A DNA stretch of 64,000 nt from Boswellia sacra (lineage: Eukaryota > Streptophyta > Magnoliopsida > Sapindales > Burseraceae). The stretch spans positions 99,788 through 163,787 of the forward strand of contig SNVD02002517.1 in the NCBI GenBank assembly GCA_013180625.2, in the 5' to 3' direction. The translations under genes were made by a program, and so were the position numbers. Under the pieces are notes generated by a model. That model did no database searches, was not told the origin of the DNA, and saw only the letters and a program-made list of their open reading frames with translations. Below, piece by piece: positions 10,930 to 21,179 of the stretch. Numbering within the stretch: the stretch's first letter is position 1; every line of letters begins with the position of its first letter.

Positions 10930-11370
10930 TATTTAGGTCTAAAGACTAATTCTCAAACTTGATTTCTCTCAAATTGGTTCAATTCTTCTTGCATAGCCAA
11001 AATCCAACTTTCCTCATTTTTGGCTTCTTTAAAAGATTTTAGTTCAAATTGAGAGACAAAAGCAAAATGATTACAAAAGTTCTTAAAAGAAGATCTAGTT
11101 TTCATACCTTGTGATGGTTCACCAATAATGAGATCTTTAGGGTGAGCTTTTGCATACCTCCATTCCTTTGGTAATTCTTGGGAAGAATCATTTACTTCCT
11201 CAAGCTTTTCTTGTTGAAGTTGTAATTCATCTTGGCTCTTTTCATCAAGTCTTGATTCCTTGATTTGCCTTTCTTACTCAACAATATCATCATCTAAATT
11301 CAATATCACCATGTCCGATTACCCTTCCTTTGGCATTATCACCGAAGGTCACATATCCTCCTTTCTTCAT
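10930..11370 (-). pseudogene. copia-2 pol remnant with a deletion joining protease to the integrase end
   Basis: On the minus strand, protease sequence (VTFGDNAKGRVIGHGDIEF, near 11370-11300) runs directly into DDDIVE, then KESRLDEKSQDELQLQ, the region just after integrase, and into the RT start (LPKEWRYAKAHPKDLIIGEP, SWILAMQEELNQFERNQV). RT is cut short at about 10940 and followed by 3' non-coding sequence. Thus the integrase core and nearly all RT/RNase H are missing. Confidence 0.82.
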
Positions 11371-11553
11371 GATTAATCTTGAAAATTTGGAGGCATCTCC
11401 GGTCATATGCCTTGAGCATCCACTATCTAAGTACCACTTGTGTTTGCCACTCCTTTGTCTCTGCAATCAACATTCAAGGAGTAACTTTTTGGTACCCAAA
11501 AGTTCTTGGGTCCTTGGGGTTAGTTATGGTACTTTTTGGAACCCATATTTGTT

Positions 11554-12840
11554 TCAAATTAGGATTTTTCCTAATATAGCAAGAATGCACTTTGTGTCCC
11601 TTTCTTCCACAATACGTACATGAATGATTAGGATTATTCCTAGAAGATGCATGAGCAAAATAGTTTTAAAATACTTTTGATTTTTATGACTTTTATATCC
11701 TAACCCTCTTTTATCAAAAACACACCTTTGGTTTTGTAACATAGAATTCAAATTTTTTGTGCTTTTTGTAAAACTATCAACAATATTTCTTAAGTCATTA
11801 TTTTCCTTTTTCAAAATAACATTTTCTTTCTCTAATTTATCAAAATCCTTTTGTTTTAAAATCTCATTTTCAGTTTTTAAAAAATGTATTTGACTTTCCA
11901 AACTTTCAAAATCTTTTTGCTTTAAAATTTCATTTTCATTTTCTAAAGCTTCATTTATTTCCACCAACTCTTCTAATTGAGATAACATGATTTTTGACTT
12001 CTTTTTGAAAGCATTGATTTTTGAATTTTGTTTATCAACTTGCACATGTAAATTTTGGAATGCTTCAAGTAATTCATCATATGAAAGTTTAGGATCATAG
12101 TTTAGAATACTTACCTCATCTTCTCTTAAAGCCATGAAGCACATGTTTGCCACTTCGCAATCTTCTTCTTCATTCTCCTTCAAGGTGATTTCATGAGTCA
12201 TGAGAGAACCCATAAGTTCTTCTAATGGTAGTTTGGTGAGGTCCTTTGCTTCTTGGAATTGCCGTCACCTTTGGCTCCTAAGATTTTGGTAGACAGCTAA
12301 GAATCTTTCTCACCATTTCAACATTAGAATAAGATTTACCAAGAGATTTCAAACTATTAATAATATCCGTAAATCTAGTAAACATTTCAGAAATTGATTC
12401 ATCCGATTTCATCTTAAAAAACTCATAACTATGACCTAGCATACTAATTTTGGATTCTTTAATTTGACTAGTTCCTTCATGAGTTACTTCAAGTGTGTGC
12501 CATATTTCTTGTGCCGTAGAACAAGTAGATATTCTATTAAACTCATTTCTATCTAGAGCAAAATATAACACATTCATAGCTTTAGCATTCAAACTCAATT
12601 TCTTTTTATCATCTTCACTAAACTCTTTAGGTTCTTTAAGCATGCTTTCTCCATTTTCAATTTTGGTAGGAACAAAAGGTCCTTCCAAAACAATAGACCA
12701 TAATCATAATCAAAAGATTTCAAGAAAATACTCATTCTAGTTTTCCAATAAGAGTAATCACTTCCATTAAAAAATGGAGGTCTAGAGATAGAAAGTCCCT
12801 CAACCTATGAAGTTGAATTAAAAGTTGCGACATATAAAAA
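11554..12840 (-). pseudogene. copia-2 gag (UBN2 type) with coiled coil and zinc knuckle
   Basis: The Gag start region (FNGSDYSYWKTRM) is visible near 12780-12730 in broken frame. It is followed by an open stretch at 12688-12278 with the copia UBN2 motifs MNVLYFALDRNEF, AQEIWHTLEVTHEGT and ESISEMFTRFTDIINSLKSL. After a frame break, 12213-11554 encodes a long Lys/Glu/Asn-rich coiled coil (EILKQKDFESLE repeated) and, in a shifted frame, a zinc knuckle with Cys-x2-Cys-x4-His-x4-Cys spacing (YCGRKGHKVHSC, near 11590-11620). It would package the RNA of the element. The damage is moderate, suggesting a fairly recent copy. Confidence 0.85.
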
Positions 12841-12901
12841 AAAAATAAAATAAGCGCTCAAAAATCGGCGGTTAAGAATTTACAAAAACATGAGCACCTT
12901 T

Positions 12902-12913
12902 GCTCTGATACCA
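12902..12913 (-). other. Primer-binding site of copia-2
   Basis: The minus strand reads TGGTATCAGAGC two bases inside the 5' LTR. This is the classic plant retrotransposon primer site complementary to the 3' end of initiator methionine tRNA, and it fixes the element's orientation. Confidence 0.93.
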
Positions 12914-12915
12914 CT

Positions 12916-14734
12916 TGTTGACCCAGTTATGGCAACCCAAGAGGGGGGGTGAATTGGGTTTTTATTTATCAAAATGGATTTAGAAAACTTTTCTTGAAAG
13001 ATCAAAATTAGTTCACTCTTTCTTTGAGAATAAAGGTGAAGAAGATGAAATTAGAATTTATCTAAGGTGCAATCAAAAGAATAATAATGATGAACAATCA
13101 CAAGTGCAAGTAAATGTAAAGAGGAAGGGATAGAGAGAGTGCAAACTCAATTTACGTGGTTCGGCAAACCTTGCCTACGTCCACGGGCTCCTAGCTCCAC
13201 GAGCTAAGCTTTCCACTAAGTTGTAGAAGCTTTACAACTTGCTTGATGAACAACCTCACCAAGACTTTTTCTTCCAACTCTTGATAACACCACACCAAGA
13301 GTTCTTCTTGATGAATAACCTCACCAAGGCAATTTCCTTCAACTCTTGGTAACACCACACCAAGAGTTCTTCTTGATGAACAACCTCACCAAGGCAACTT
13401 CCTTCAACTCTTGATAACACCACACCAAGAGTTCTTCTTGATGAACAACCTCACCAAGGAACCTTCCTTCAACTCTTGATAACAGACAACAAGAGTTCTC
13501 TCAAGGATAACTATTATCCTTTACAAGAATATCTCACTCTCACCACACTACAAGAACAAGGTTAATTTTTACAACAAAAGTACAACTCTCTTCAAAGAGT
13601 AGATAAAGAATATAAAAGCTCTCTAGACTTGATATTTCTCTTGTTTTTTTTTTTTTTTTGCTTGATAAATTGCTTCTCTTGCACTCCTTGTCTTGCTGAA
13701 TGCATGGGAGAAGGGCTCCTTTTATAGGCAAATAGGATGAACTTAATCAAGTGAAGACACCATCTCCAAATTTCTGCCCACCATAAAAACCGTAATCTTG
13801 TCTGCCATTTTTGTCAATGTTCCGTTTGAAATTTGAAAATCTGTAAAACATAAAAGATATGCACATTTGAATAAGCTTTCCAACGCATCAAGAATCCAGT
13901 CATTTGGATATCTGTAGCTCAAGATATGGCCAAAACACCATTTGGTGCTCATGTGACTTGATTTTTCTCTTGTGTCAGTCCACCAAATTGAATGATAATT
14001 CTGTCAGCCTTCCGTTTGAAATTTGAATTTCTTCAAAACATGAAAGATCTGAATATTTGAATACTCTTTCCAAAAAATTAAGAATCAAAGCATTTGGATA
14101 TCTCTATCTTAAGATATGGCTAAAATACCATTCGGTGCTCATGTGAGTTGATTTTTCTTCTTTGTGTCAGTCCACCGAATTGCATGTCAATTATGTCGGC
14201 CTTCTGTTTGAAATTTGAATTTTTTCAAAACATATGAAATGTTCCTCATTAAGTCATCTTTCCAATGCCGCAAGAATCAAGTCATTTTGATTTTTCTAGC
14301 TCAAGATATGTCCAAAGGAGTATTCGGTGCTCATGTCAGCTGCTTCTATTTGTCTTTCAACTTGCATGATGATTTGGACAACCTTGCACTTGAAATTTGA
14401 ATTTCATTAAAACATATGAAATGTTATAAATTGAGTAAGCTTTCCAAAGGCTCAAGAATCACATCATTTGGATATTTGTAGAGATATATATGACCAATTG
14501 ATTGAACATTGCTCATGTGTCACATTCCTTGAGTCAATCCTTGTTCTTAAACTTTGGTGCCTTTAACTTGTAGTCTTCTCCTTAGCTTCAACACTTCATT
14601 TTAATAAGCCTCTTCTTGATTTTAAAATTATTTCAATGATCTTACTCTTGCACATTAATAAACATGTTAGTAAATCTCAATTAATCAATGTGTATTGTTA
14701 TCATCAAAATTATCATGTAGCCTTAGGGCTAACA
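12916..14734 (-). repeat. 5' LTR of copia-2
   Basis: This is an 1819-base LTR starting TGTTGACCC and ending GGGCTAACA, with the same internal 65-bp and ~190-bp arrays as the partner LTR. Differences include a run of T near 13646-13660. The LTR pair's high similarity implies recent insertion relative to copia-1, but I did not count substitutions. Confidence 0.9.
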
Positions 14735-15162
14735 AACACAAGAAACAACACAAAGATTTAAGTGGTTCGATTCAAGAAGAACCTACATCAAGAATTTCAC
14801 TATGAAGAAGAACATATTACAAGGTATTACAATACTCTCTCTCTCTTTAAGAACAAAACTCTTTATTGGCCCTTTACGTTTCCCTATAAACCCTACAATA
14901 GAATATTTAGAAGTCCTCTCTCAAATAGAAAAGAAAGTGTTTAAATAGTGTCATGGTCATGCACAGTGACTAACATTTGTGTAGCAGCGGAATGTGCCTT
15001 GCACAAGAGTGCAAGGTCTCTGCCTAAAGACTTTCTCTTCGTTGCATAGCAATGTAACTCACCTTACGTAGGAGTGCAACGTTTCTATCAGAGTTGCATA
15101 TGAGAGCAAGTACCCTAGATTTGGCACCAAATTCTTCTAGGATTTGTGATCCAAAACTAACA
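14735..15162 (-). repeat. 5' LTR of copia-1, second part
   Basis: It continues the LTR interrupted at 8805 (first five bases are the aacac duplication) and ends ccaaaactaaca, next to the tataa duplication of copia-1. It matches 3395-3868 of the partner LTR. Confidence 0.88.
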
Positions 15163-15579
15163 TATAATATAAGAGATGTCATATAATGTCAAATGACTCT
15201 TAAAACACTAAAATTAAAATTTTAAGTAAAGCAAGTGTAATGGATCCCCGTGATACATAACCTTTCCTAAATTTGATACTACGTAAACAAATCAATCACT
15301 ATACTTAAATTTTAAACTGTTAGTCCAAACGTTGATTATTGAGTCTTGCTCTATAACCAAGATACAATTAGTATATTCATGCACTACTATTGTAGTAAGA
15401 TCCTTCTTTTAATTACTACATAGATGTTCCATAAGATTTCAATGAAGTTGACAATATAAAATTCCTTGTCAAAAAATGAAATGGGAGATATTCGTCCTTT
15501 TTTTAATTTATTAAAATACAATGATAAATTGAGGACAAAAAACAAATACAAAAGAGACTAAGATTTAGAATAACTTTAC

Positions 15580-15637
15580 CTGAAGTAATGAAGAGAAAAA
15601 GTAAAAGAATGCCAAAGATTGAGATTGAACTTTTCAT
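15580..15637 (-). pseudogene. Defensin-like peptide gene, exon 1 (signal peptide)
   Basis: The minus-strand ATG at 15637 opens a 19-residue hydrophobic signal peptide (MKSSISIFGILLL then FLFITS) and one base of a Gly codon, ending at a gtaaag donor. The phase-1 junction matches the acceptor before 3204, and the exon closely resembles exon 1 of the intact gene at 36776-36830 (MKSFSIFVILMLV). The two exons of this locus are now 12.4 kb apart because copia-1 (with copia-2 inside it) lies in the intron. The signal peptide targets the product for secretion. Confidence 0.85.
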
Positions 15638-15682
15638 TCTTAATTTCTCTTGAATATTGAAATAATAATTAGCTAATGCAAG

Positions 15683-15697
15683 TGTATAATATATAAG
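15683..15697 (-). promoter_or_regulatory. TATA box of the damaged defensin-like gene
   Basis: The minus strand reads ccttatatattatac about 50 bases upstream of the exon 1 ATG, a suitable position for a core promoter. The intact paralogue has a TATA-like element at a similar distance. Confidence 0.5.
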
Positions 15698-16401
15698 GAC
15701 ATAAAGATATGAATATGAGTTGTATTTGTTAGTAGTGGCCATAAACTTCTAACCACATCTAAACCACTTATGGTTTCAAAATGAAAAATTCTTACATAAT
15801 TTAAGCTATTCCTATATATCAAAGAAATTTTTTAAATAATTCATAAATATTATTTATTTTAAAAAAATTCTAGGAAAAATTATTAGTTGCAAAACATGTT
15901 TTTATGATCAACATTGATGCCCCTTGTATATGATTATTATAATCTATTTAGAGTTTTTCTTTTATATTACATACATATTATGTACAATTTTTATCTTTGA
16001 GTACTGAAATGGTTTATAAAATTTTTAATAGTATGAAATAAGACTAATTGCAATAAAAAATTAATGCTTAAGCTTTTATAATTTGATATTGTTCTAACGT
16101 AGGCCAAATATGGAAGGATATAATGAATTGTTAAAAATTAGCTCAAAATACTATATTTGAATAATTTGGTCATCATTTTCTACAAATGTCTAGATCATTT
16201 CCTTCATTATTCATCAAAATTAATTTATACCAAATTTTCATTATTGTGAAAATGTCAACATCAATTCCTTAATTTTTCATTGAAATTGATTTATACCAAA
16301 TTTGATATTATCAGTTGCTAAATTAAGCAATATTATGTGTAAAGTTATTAGCATTTCATTGCGTAGAAATTTGTTAGTGCAAATAAGTAATAAAAGAATA
16401 A
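15698..16401. other. Non-coding upstream flank of the defensin-like gene
   Basis: AT-rich sequence without an open frame or recognisable element. It would include upstream regulatory sequence of the gene. Confidence 0.4.
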
Positions 16402-16548
16402 TGTTAGTCTTATAAACTTTATATACAAACAATTGTATACAAACCGATGTGTCATAAGGTGACTAGGATAGCAGATATGCGAAATCAATTCATTGAATAA
16501 AGAGTGTGATGCCAAATCAATTTGTAAATACAGTTTATAAGAGTAACA
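16402..16548. mobile_element. Possible MITE (about 147 bp) with inverted ends
   Basis: The arm ttagtcttataaactt...tacaaa at 16404-16429 is repeated inverted at 16521-16548 (tttgtaaata...tttataagagtaa), with about 22 of 27 positions matching. The short loop has no coding sequence. A clear target duplication was not found, so the family is open. The remaining stretch 16549-17031 shows no gene. Confidence 0.45.
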
Positions 16549-17031
16549 CTACTTCTAATATAACGTGTATAAAAGTTGGTGTGGGTCTGTTCTCCTGTAA
16601 TTATAAGAATCTCCCTTGATTAGTGGTGTTCGCAAGATTAGCTTGAATTCTCTACTGGAGTCGCTAGGAATATTAAGGTAGAATATGTAGGGTGACAAGT
16701 GGTACAATCCAAAACTTGAATCTTTCATATTTGTCTCTTCACTTTAGATATGAAAAAACAAGCCCAAACTGAATTGCATTGCAACCTTGAATGACTAACG
16801 ATCCTACAAAATGATGATCAAGCAAAGAAAACTCTCCAAGAAAACACAAATAAGAAATTGGATCAAAATTAAATATTATGTCATCATGGTATGAGAGCAG
16901 GGAATTATAGTAATATCTTTATTTTTGTCATATTTTAATCCCCTCTTTAGGGTCTTCTTCATCTATTTATCCTTTTCTTTCCCCCAAAATTCTTCATTTA
17001 TCCTTTCTCTTTTGCAAATTAAAAATAATTA

Positions 17032-19605
17032 TGTTGACCCAGGTATGGCAACCCAAGAGGGGGGTGAATTGGGTTTTTATTTATCAAAACGGATTTAGAA
17101 AACTTTTCTTCAAAGATCAAAATTAGTTCACTCTTTCTTTGAGAATAAAGGTGAAGAAGATGAAATTAGAATTTATAAAAGATGCAATCAAAAGATTAAT
17201 AATAATGAACAATCACAAAATGCAAGTAAATGTAAAGAGGAAAGGGATAGAGAGAGTGCAAACTCAATTTACGTGGTGAGGCAAACCTTGCCTACGTCCA
17301 CGGGCTCCTAGCTCCACAAGCTAGGCTTTCCACTAAGTTGTAGAAATCTTTACAACTTGCTTGATGAGCAACTTCACGAAGACTTTTTCTTCCAACTCTT
17401 GATAACACCACACCAAGAGTTCTTCTTGATGAACAACCTCACCAAGGCAACTTCCTTCAACCTTTGATAACACCACACCATGAGTTCTTCTTGATGAACA
17501 ACCTCACCAAGGCAACTTTCTTCAACCCTTGATAACACCACACCAAGAGTTCTTCTTGATGAACAACCTCACCAAGGAAAGAGTTCTCTCAAGGATAACT
17601 TTTATCCTTTACAAGAAGATCTCACTCTCACCACAATACAAGAACAAAGTAAATTTTTACAACAAAAGTACAACTCTCTTCAAAGAGTAGATAAAGAATA
17701 TAAAAGCTCTCTAGACTTGATATTTCTCTTGTTTTTTTTTTTGCTTGATAAAATGCTTGTCTTGCTCTTCTTGAATGCATGGGAGAAGGGCTCCTTTTAT
17801 AGGCAAATGAGATGAACTTAATCAAGTGAAGACACCATCTCCAAATTTTCTGCCCACCATAAAAAACCGTAATCTTGTCTTCCATTTTTGTCAATGTTCC
17901 GTTTGAAATTTGAAAATCTACAATTTGAATAAGATTTCCAACGCATCAAGAATCAAGTCATTTGGATATCTGTAGCTCAAGATATGGCCAAAAAACCATT
18001 CGGTGCTCATGTGACTTGATTTTTCTTCCTTGTGTCAGTCCACCGAATTGAATGATAATTCTGTCAGCATTCCGTTTGAAATTTGAATTTCTTCAAAACA
18101 TAAAAGATCTGTATATTTGAATAATCTTTCCAAAACATTAAGAATCAAAGAATTTGGATATCTCTATCTTAAGATATGACCAAAACACCATTCGGTGCTC
18201 ATGTGAGTTGATTTTTCTTCCTTGTGTTAGTCCACCGACTTGCATATCAATTATGTTTGCCTTCCATTTGAAATTTGAATTTATTCAAAACATATGAAAT
18301 GTGAATCATTAAGTCAGCTTTCCAATTCTATAAGAATCAAGTGATTTGGATATTTGTAGAGAAATATATGACCAATTGATTGAACATTGCTCATGTATCA
18401 CATTTCTTGAATCAAACCTTGTTCTTAAACTTTGGTGCCTTTAACATGTAGTCTTCTCCTTAGCTTCAACACTTCATTTTAATAAGCTTCTTCTTGATTT
18501 TATAATTATTTCAATGATCTTAGTCTTGCACATAAATAAACATGTTAGTAAATCTCAATTAATCAATGTGTATTGTTATCATCAAAATTATCATGTAGAC
18601 TTAGGGCTAACAATCTCCCCTTTTTTGATGATGACAAACCATTGATTACTTTCAAATAATATCTATAATAAAGAATGAAAATAAAATCAAGAATAAACAA
18701 AAAAAAATGGCACTTGTTATGAATATAAGCAATCCAACTATTTCTCCCCCTTTTGTTATCATCAAAAAGATATAATCAAATTAACTACTCCCCCTAAATA
18801 TATTCTCCCCCTTAACATATGCTACCATTCAAAGATCATCATAATAAAGCAAAATTAAGACATATCCAACATGCCTAATTCTCTTCTAATTATGCAAAAT
18901 CTATCTTGACTAAGGGGTTTAGTCAAATTTAAGTCTAGGGACTAATTCCCAAACTTGATTTCTCTCAAATTCGTTTAATTCTTCTTTCATCATTTTTGGC
19001 TTCTTTAAAAGATTTTGGTTCAAATTGAGTGACAAATACAAAATGATTACAAAAGTTTCTAAAAGAAGATTTAGTTCTCATACCTTGTGATGGTTCACCA
19101 ATAACAAGATCTTTAGGGTGAGCTTTTGCATACCTCAATTCCTTTGGTAATTCTTAGGAAGAATCGTTTACTTAAGCTTTTCTTATTGGAGTTGTAATTC
19201 ATCTTGGCTCTTTTCATCAAGCCTTGATTCCTTGAATTGCCTTTCAACCTTAACAATATCATCTTCTAAATTCTTTGAAGAAATAACATTAGTTTCATCA
19301 AATTCAACATGCATAGATTCTTCAATAGTAAGAGTCTTTTTGTTAAAAACTCTATATGCTTTACTATGGTTGGAGTAGCCAACAAAAATTCCAACATCGG
19401 CTTTTGCATCAAATTTTCCAAGGTTATCCTTGGTGTTTAAAATAAAACATTTACATCCAAAAACTTTAAAAAATCCAATGTTGGGTTTTCTTCCTTTCCA
19501 AAGTTCATAAGGAGTTTTCTTTATTAAAGCTCTAATATGGACTCTATTGATTATAAAGCATGCGGTATTAACTATTAAAGTGCTAACTCTTTCTAGCAAT
19601 AACTA
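17032..19605 (-). mobile_element. Truncated copia-3, same subfamily as copia-2
   Basis: The LTR at 17032-18612 begins TGTTGACCC and ends GGGCTAACA and is the 3' LTR of a minus-strand element (polypurine tract at 18613-18640). Internal sequence continues to about 19605 and then ends inside integrase. No 5' part or second LTR exists. The RT deletion seen in copia-2 (sequence around aaaccccttagtcaagat) is shared, but copia-3 keeps an integrase C-terminal segment that copia-2 has lost. Confidence 0.85.
19183..19599 (-). pseudogene. copia-3 integrase C-terminal fragment
   Basis: An open minus-strand stretch encodes NTACFIINRVHIR, TPYELWKGRKPNIGFFKVFG, FDAKADVGIFVGYSNHSKAY and FNKKTLTIEESMHVEFDE, the conserved C-terminal part of Ty1/copia integrase, followed by the acidic linker to RT. 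The upstream catalytic core is absent because the element is truncated at about 19605. Confidence 0.88.
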
Positions 19606-20135
19606 TTATCTCTCGAAAATGTTTCCTTTTAATTATATTATGTGAACCATGTACTTTAAACTCAACTATTGTATTGAAAGTTAAATATTGTAGTGAGGTC
19701 TACACCTACGAATTTAAGTTTTCTGGTTAAAGGAGTTTCTTAACTTGATATAACTTAGAAATGACCCAGTAGTCTTGTAGTGTAAATCTCATCCATTTAA
19801 TAAAAAAATTATAAAGTATTGATTCTATTCAGCTGTAATAATATTGAAAACCTAAGTTTTAATTTGTATCAAACATAGTCCTTTACAATAACAATCATTA
19901 AACAATTTTTTTTCCAACATAGGGACCTATACTGCTAACTTCAACAGAACTCAAAGCTTCCCTCAACCATAAGAGTATCCTTATAGAGAATAATGAAATT
20001 GTCTCCTTCCATCATGCTTCAGTATTTTTTTGGGGTTGTCACAATTTTGAGGTACTAACAAAGAAAAGGGTTTTCTTCGTCTTTAGGAGGAATTGATTTT
20101 TATTAATTTATTTACTTTCACTAAATTTGTGTAAG
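19606..20135. other. Non-coding stretch
   Basis: AT-rich, no open frame or repeat that I recognise. It lies between the truncated copia-3 and the inverted-repeat arm at 20136. Confidence 0.4.
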
Positions 20136-20349
20136 AGTTATTCTATTCAGTCTCCACTTTTCACCTTTTCAATTCCCACTTTTCTCTTATTTTCTTTTAT
20201 AATTTTGCCCAAAAATAAAATTACTAAAAAAGACAAAACATTATAAATCAACCAAATTCACAATCGCCTCAATACCTGACAAAGCAATGCTACAACCAAA
20301 TTCACAATTTTCTGCACCAACCAAAGGCTTGAAAGGAAACAATCTTTTT

Positions 20350-21053
20350 TTTTTTTTTGGGATAGGATAGCAGGTCTTTTTAGCATCAAATTTGCTAATA
20401 TCACTGCAATTTTTTTTCCAAAGCCTCTTTTTCCTCTTTGGTAGCCTCTTCCTAGAGCCAGGGCAAGTTTTTGTCTTAACTCTTCTTTTAATAATTGAAT
20501 GTAATGCATTTCCATCATAAGTTTACCTTAAACATCTTGTTGACGCTTGCTAATTCCTCTGATTATTCAATCGGACTTTCTTCAAGAATTGTCATTCAGT
20601 TTAGAAGCCCGTTGATGAAGGTCACTAAAAAGTCCACATTTGCCTTTGAAATTTCTTTTGCAGAAATCAAGCTCCGCTGTAGGCCCTCCTCTTGTTGTTG
20701 AGTAGAGAATGCCAACAACTGTGTTTGCTCATTAAGAGAATTCTGGATGTCTGTAGTAACCTCTTTGCTCTCCAGTACTGCTATGACAAGAAAATGTAAA
20801 CGACAAAAGTATTGTCAATACACCTATACTTCTAAATTTAACAAGTCCACGAGCAGATTTTCTGTTTAAAATAATAGTAATAACAATAAATTTTTATTCC
20901 TTTGATATCATACTTGCTCAATAGCTGCTTCTTGAGATATGATTGTAGAATTTATCTGCTCCAGGTTAGATGATGCTTTCTAATTCATTAAATTACCAAG
21001 TTCTTTTAGTGCTTAAATGCCTGAAGTATCCATCTTTACTGTTTTCTTCATCC
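20350..21053 (-). pseudogene. Kinesin-like stalk pseudogene fragment (three exons)
   Basis: Three exon-like blocks with proper splice sites are readable on the minus strand. The first is 21053-20914 (MKKTVKMDTSGI, LKELGNLMN, SSNLEQINSTIISQE; donor gtatga). The second is 20780-20527 (VLESKEVTTDIQNSLNEQ, LLAFSTQQQEEGLQRSLISA, KEISKANVDF; donor gtaaac). The third is 20451-20350 (EEATKEEKEALEKKIAVIL). The pattern resembles the C-terminal stalk/tail of plant BimC (kinesin-5-like) motor proteins, which bind spindle microtubules. There are at least four in-frame stops and frameshifts. The motor domain is absent. The family assignment is from memory of the motif style and is moderately sure. Confidence 0.6.
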
Positions 21054-21179
21054 TTGCACTAATAAAAAAATAGATTTTTATATAAAAATACGGTAAAAGA
21101 TCAAAATCTACTGCAGACTACCATACCTGAAGTAAAAAGCTATTACATCTACGGCGGTTTTAAAGAACCGCAGTAGAAA

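Larger units (their letters stand above)
8806..14734 (-). mobile_element. Ty1/copia LTR retrotransposon, copia-2, internally deleted (SIRE/Maximus-like LTRs)
   Basis: The element starts TGTTGACCC and ends GGGCTAACA, flanked by the exact duplication aacac (8801-8805, 14735-14739), and sits inside the 5' LTR of copia-1. Two long LTRs (8806-10617 and 12916-14734) enclose only about 2.3 kb. That interior has a broken gag, a start of protease joined to the end of integrase and the first part of RT, then the polypurine tract. It therefore lacks most of pol and is non-autonomous. The orientation (minus) is fixed by the primer-binding site at 12902-12913. The LTR opening with aagaggggggtgaattggg is typical of SIRE/Maximus copia elements. 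Confidence 0.92.
3288..15162 (-). mobile_element. Ty1/copia LTR retrotransposon, copia-1, with nested copia-2
   Basis: The element is bounded by the 5-bp duplication tataa at 3283-3287 and 15163-15167. It lies on the minus strand, so its 3' LTR is 3288-3868 and its 5' LTR is 8694-8805 plus 14735-15162, split by copia-2. The order on the minus strand is gag, protease, integrase, reverse transcriptase, RNase H, which defines Ty1/copia. All coding parts carry stops or frameshifts. Chloroplast DNA replaces part of the 3' end. It lies inside the single intron of the damaged defensin-like gene. Confidence 0.9.

Noticed and set aside
16895..16910. A tggtatgagagc word near 16892 as a retrotransposon primer site
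   Set aside because: It has no LTR next to it on the expected side and differs from TGGTATCAGAGC. Probably chance or an old relic.
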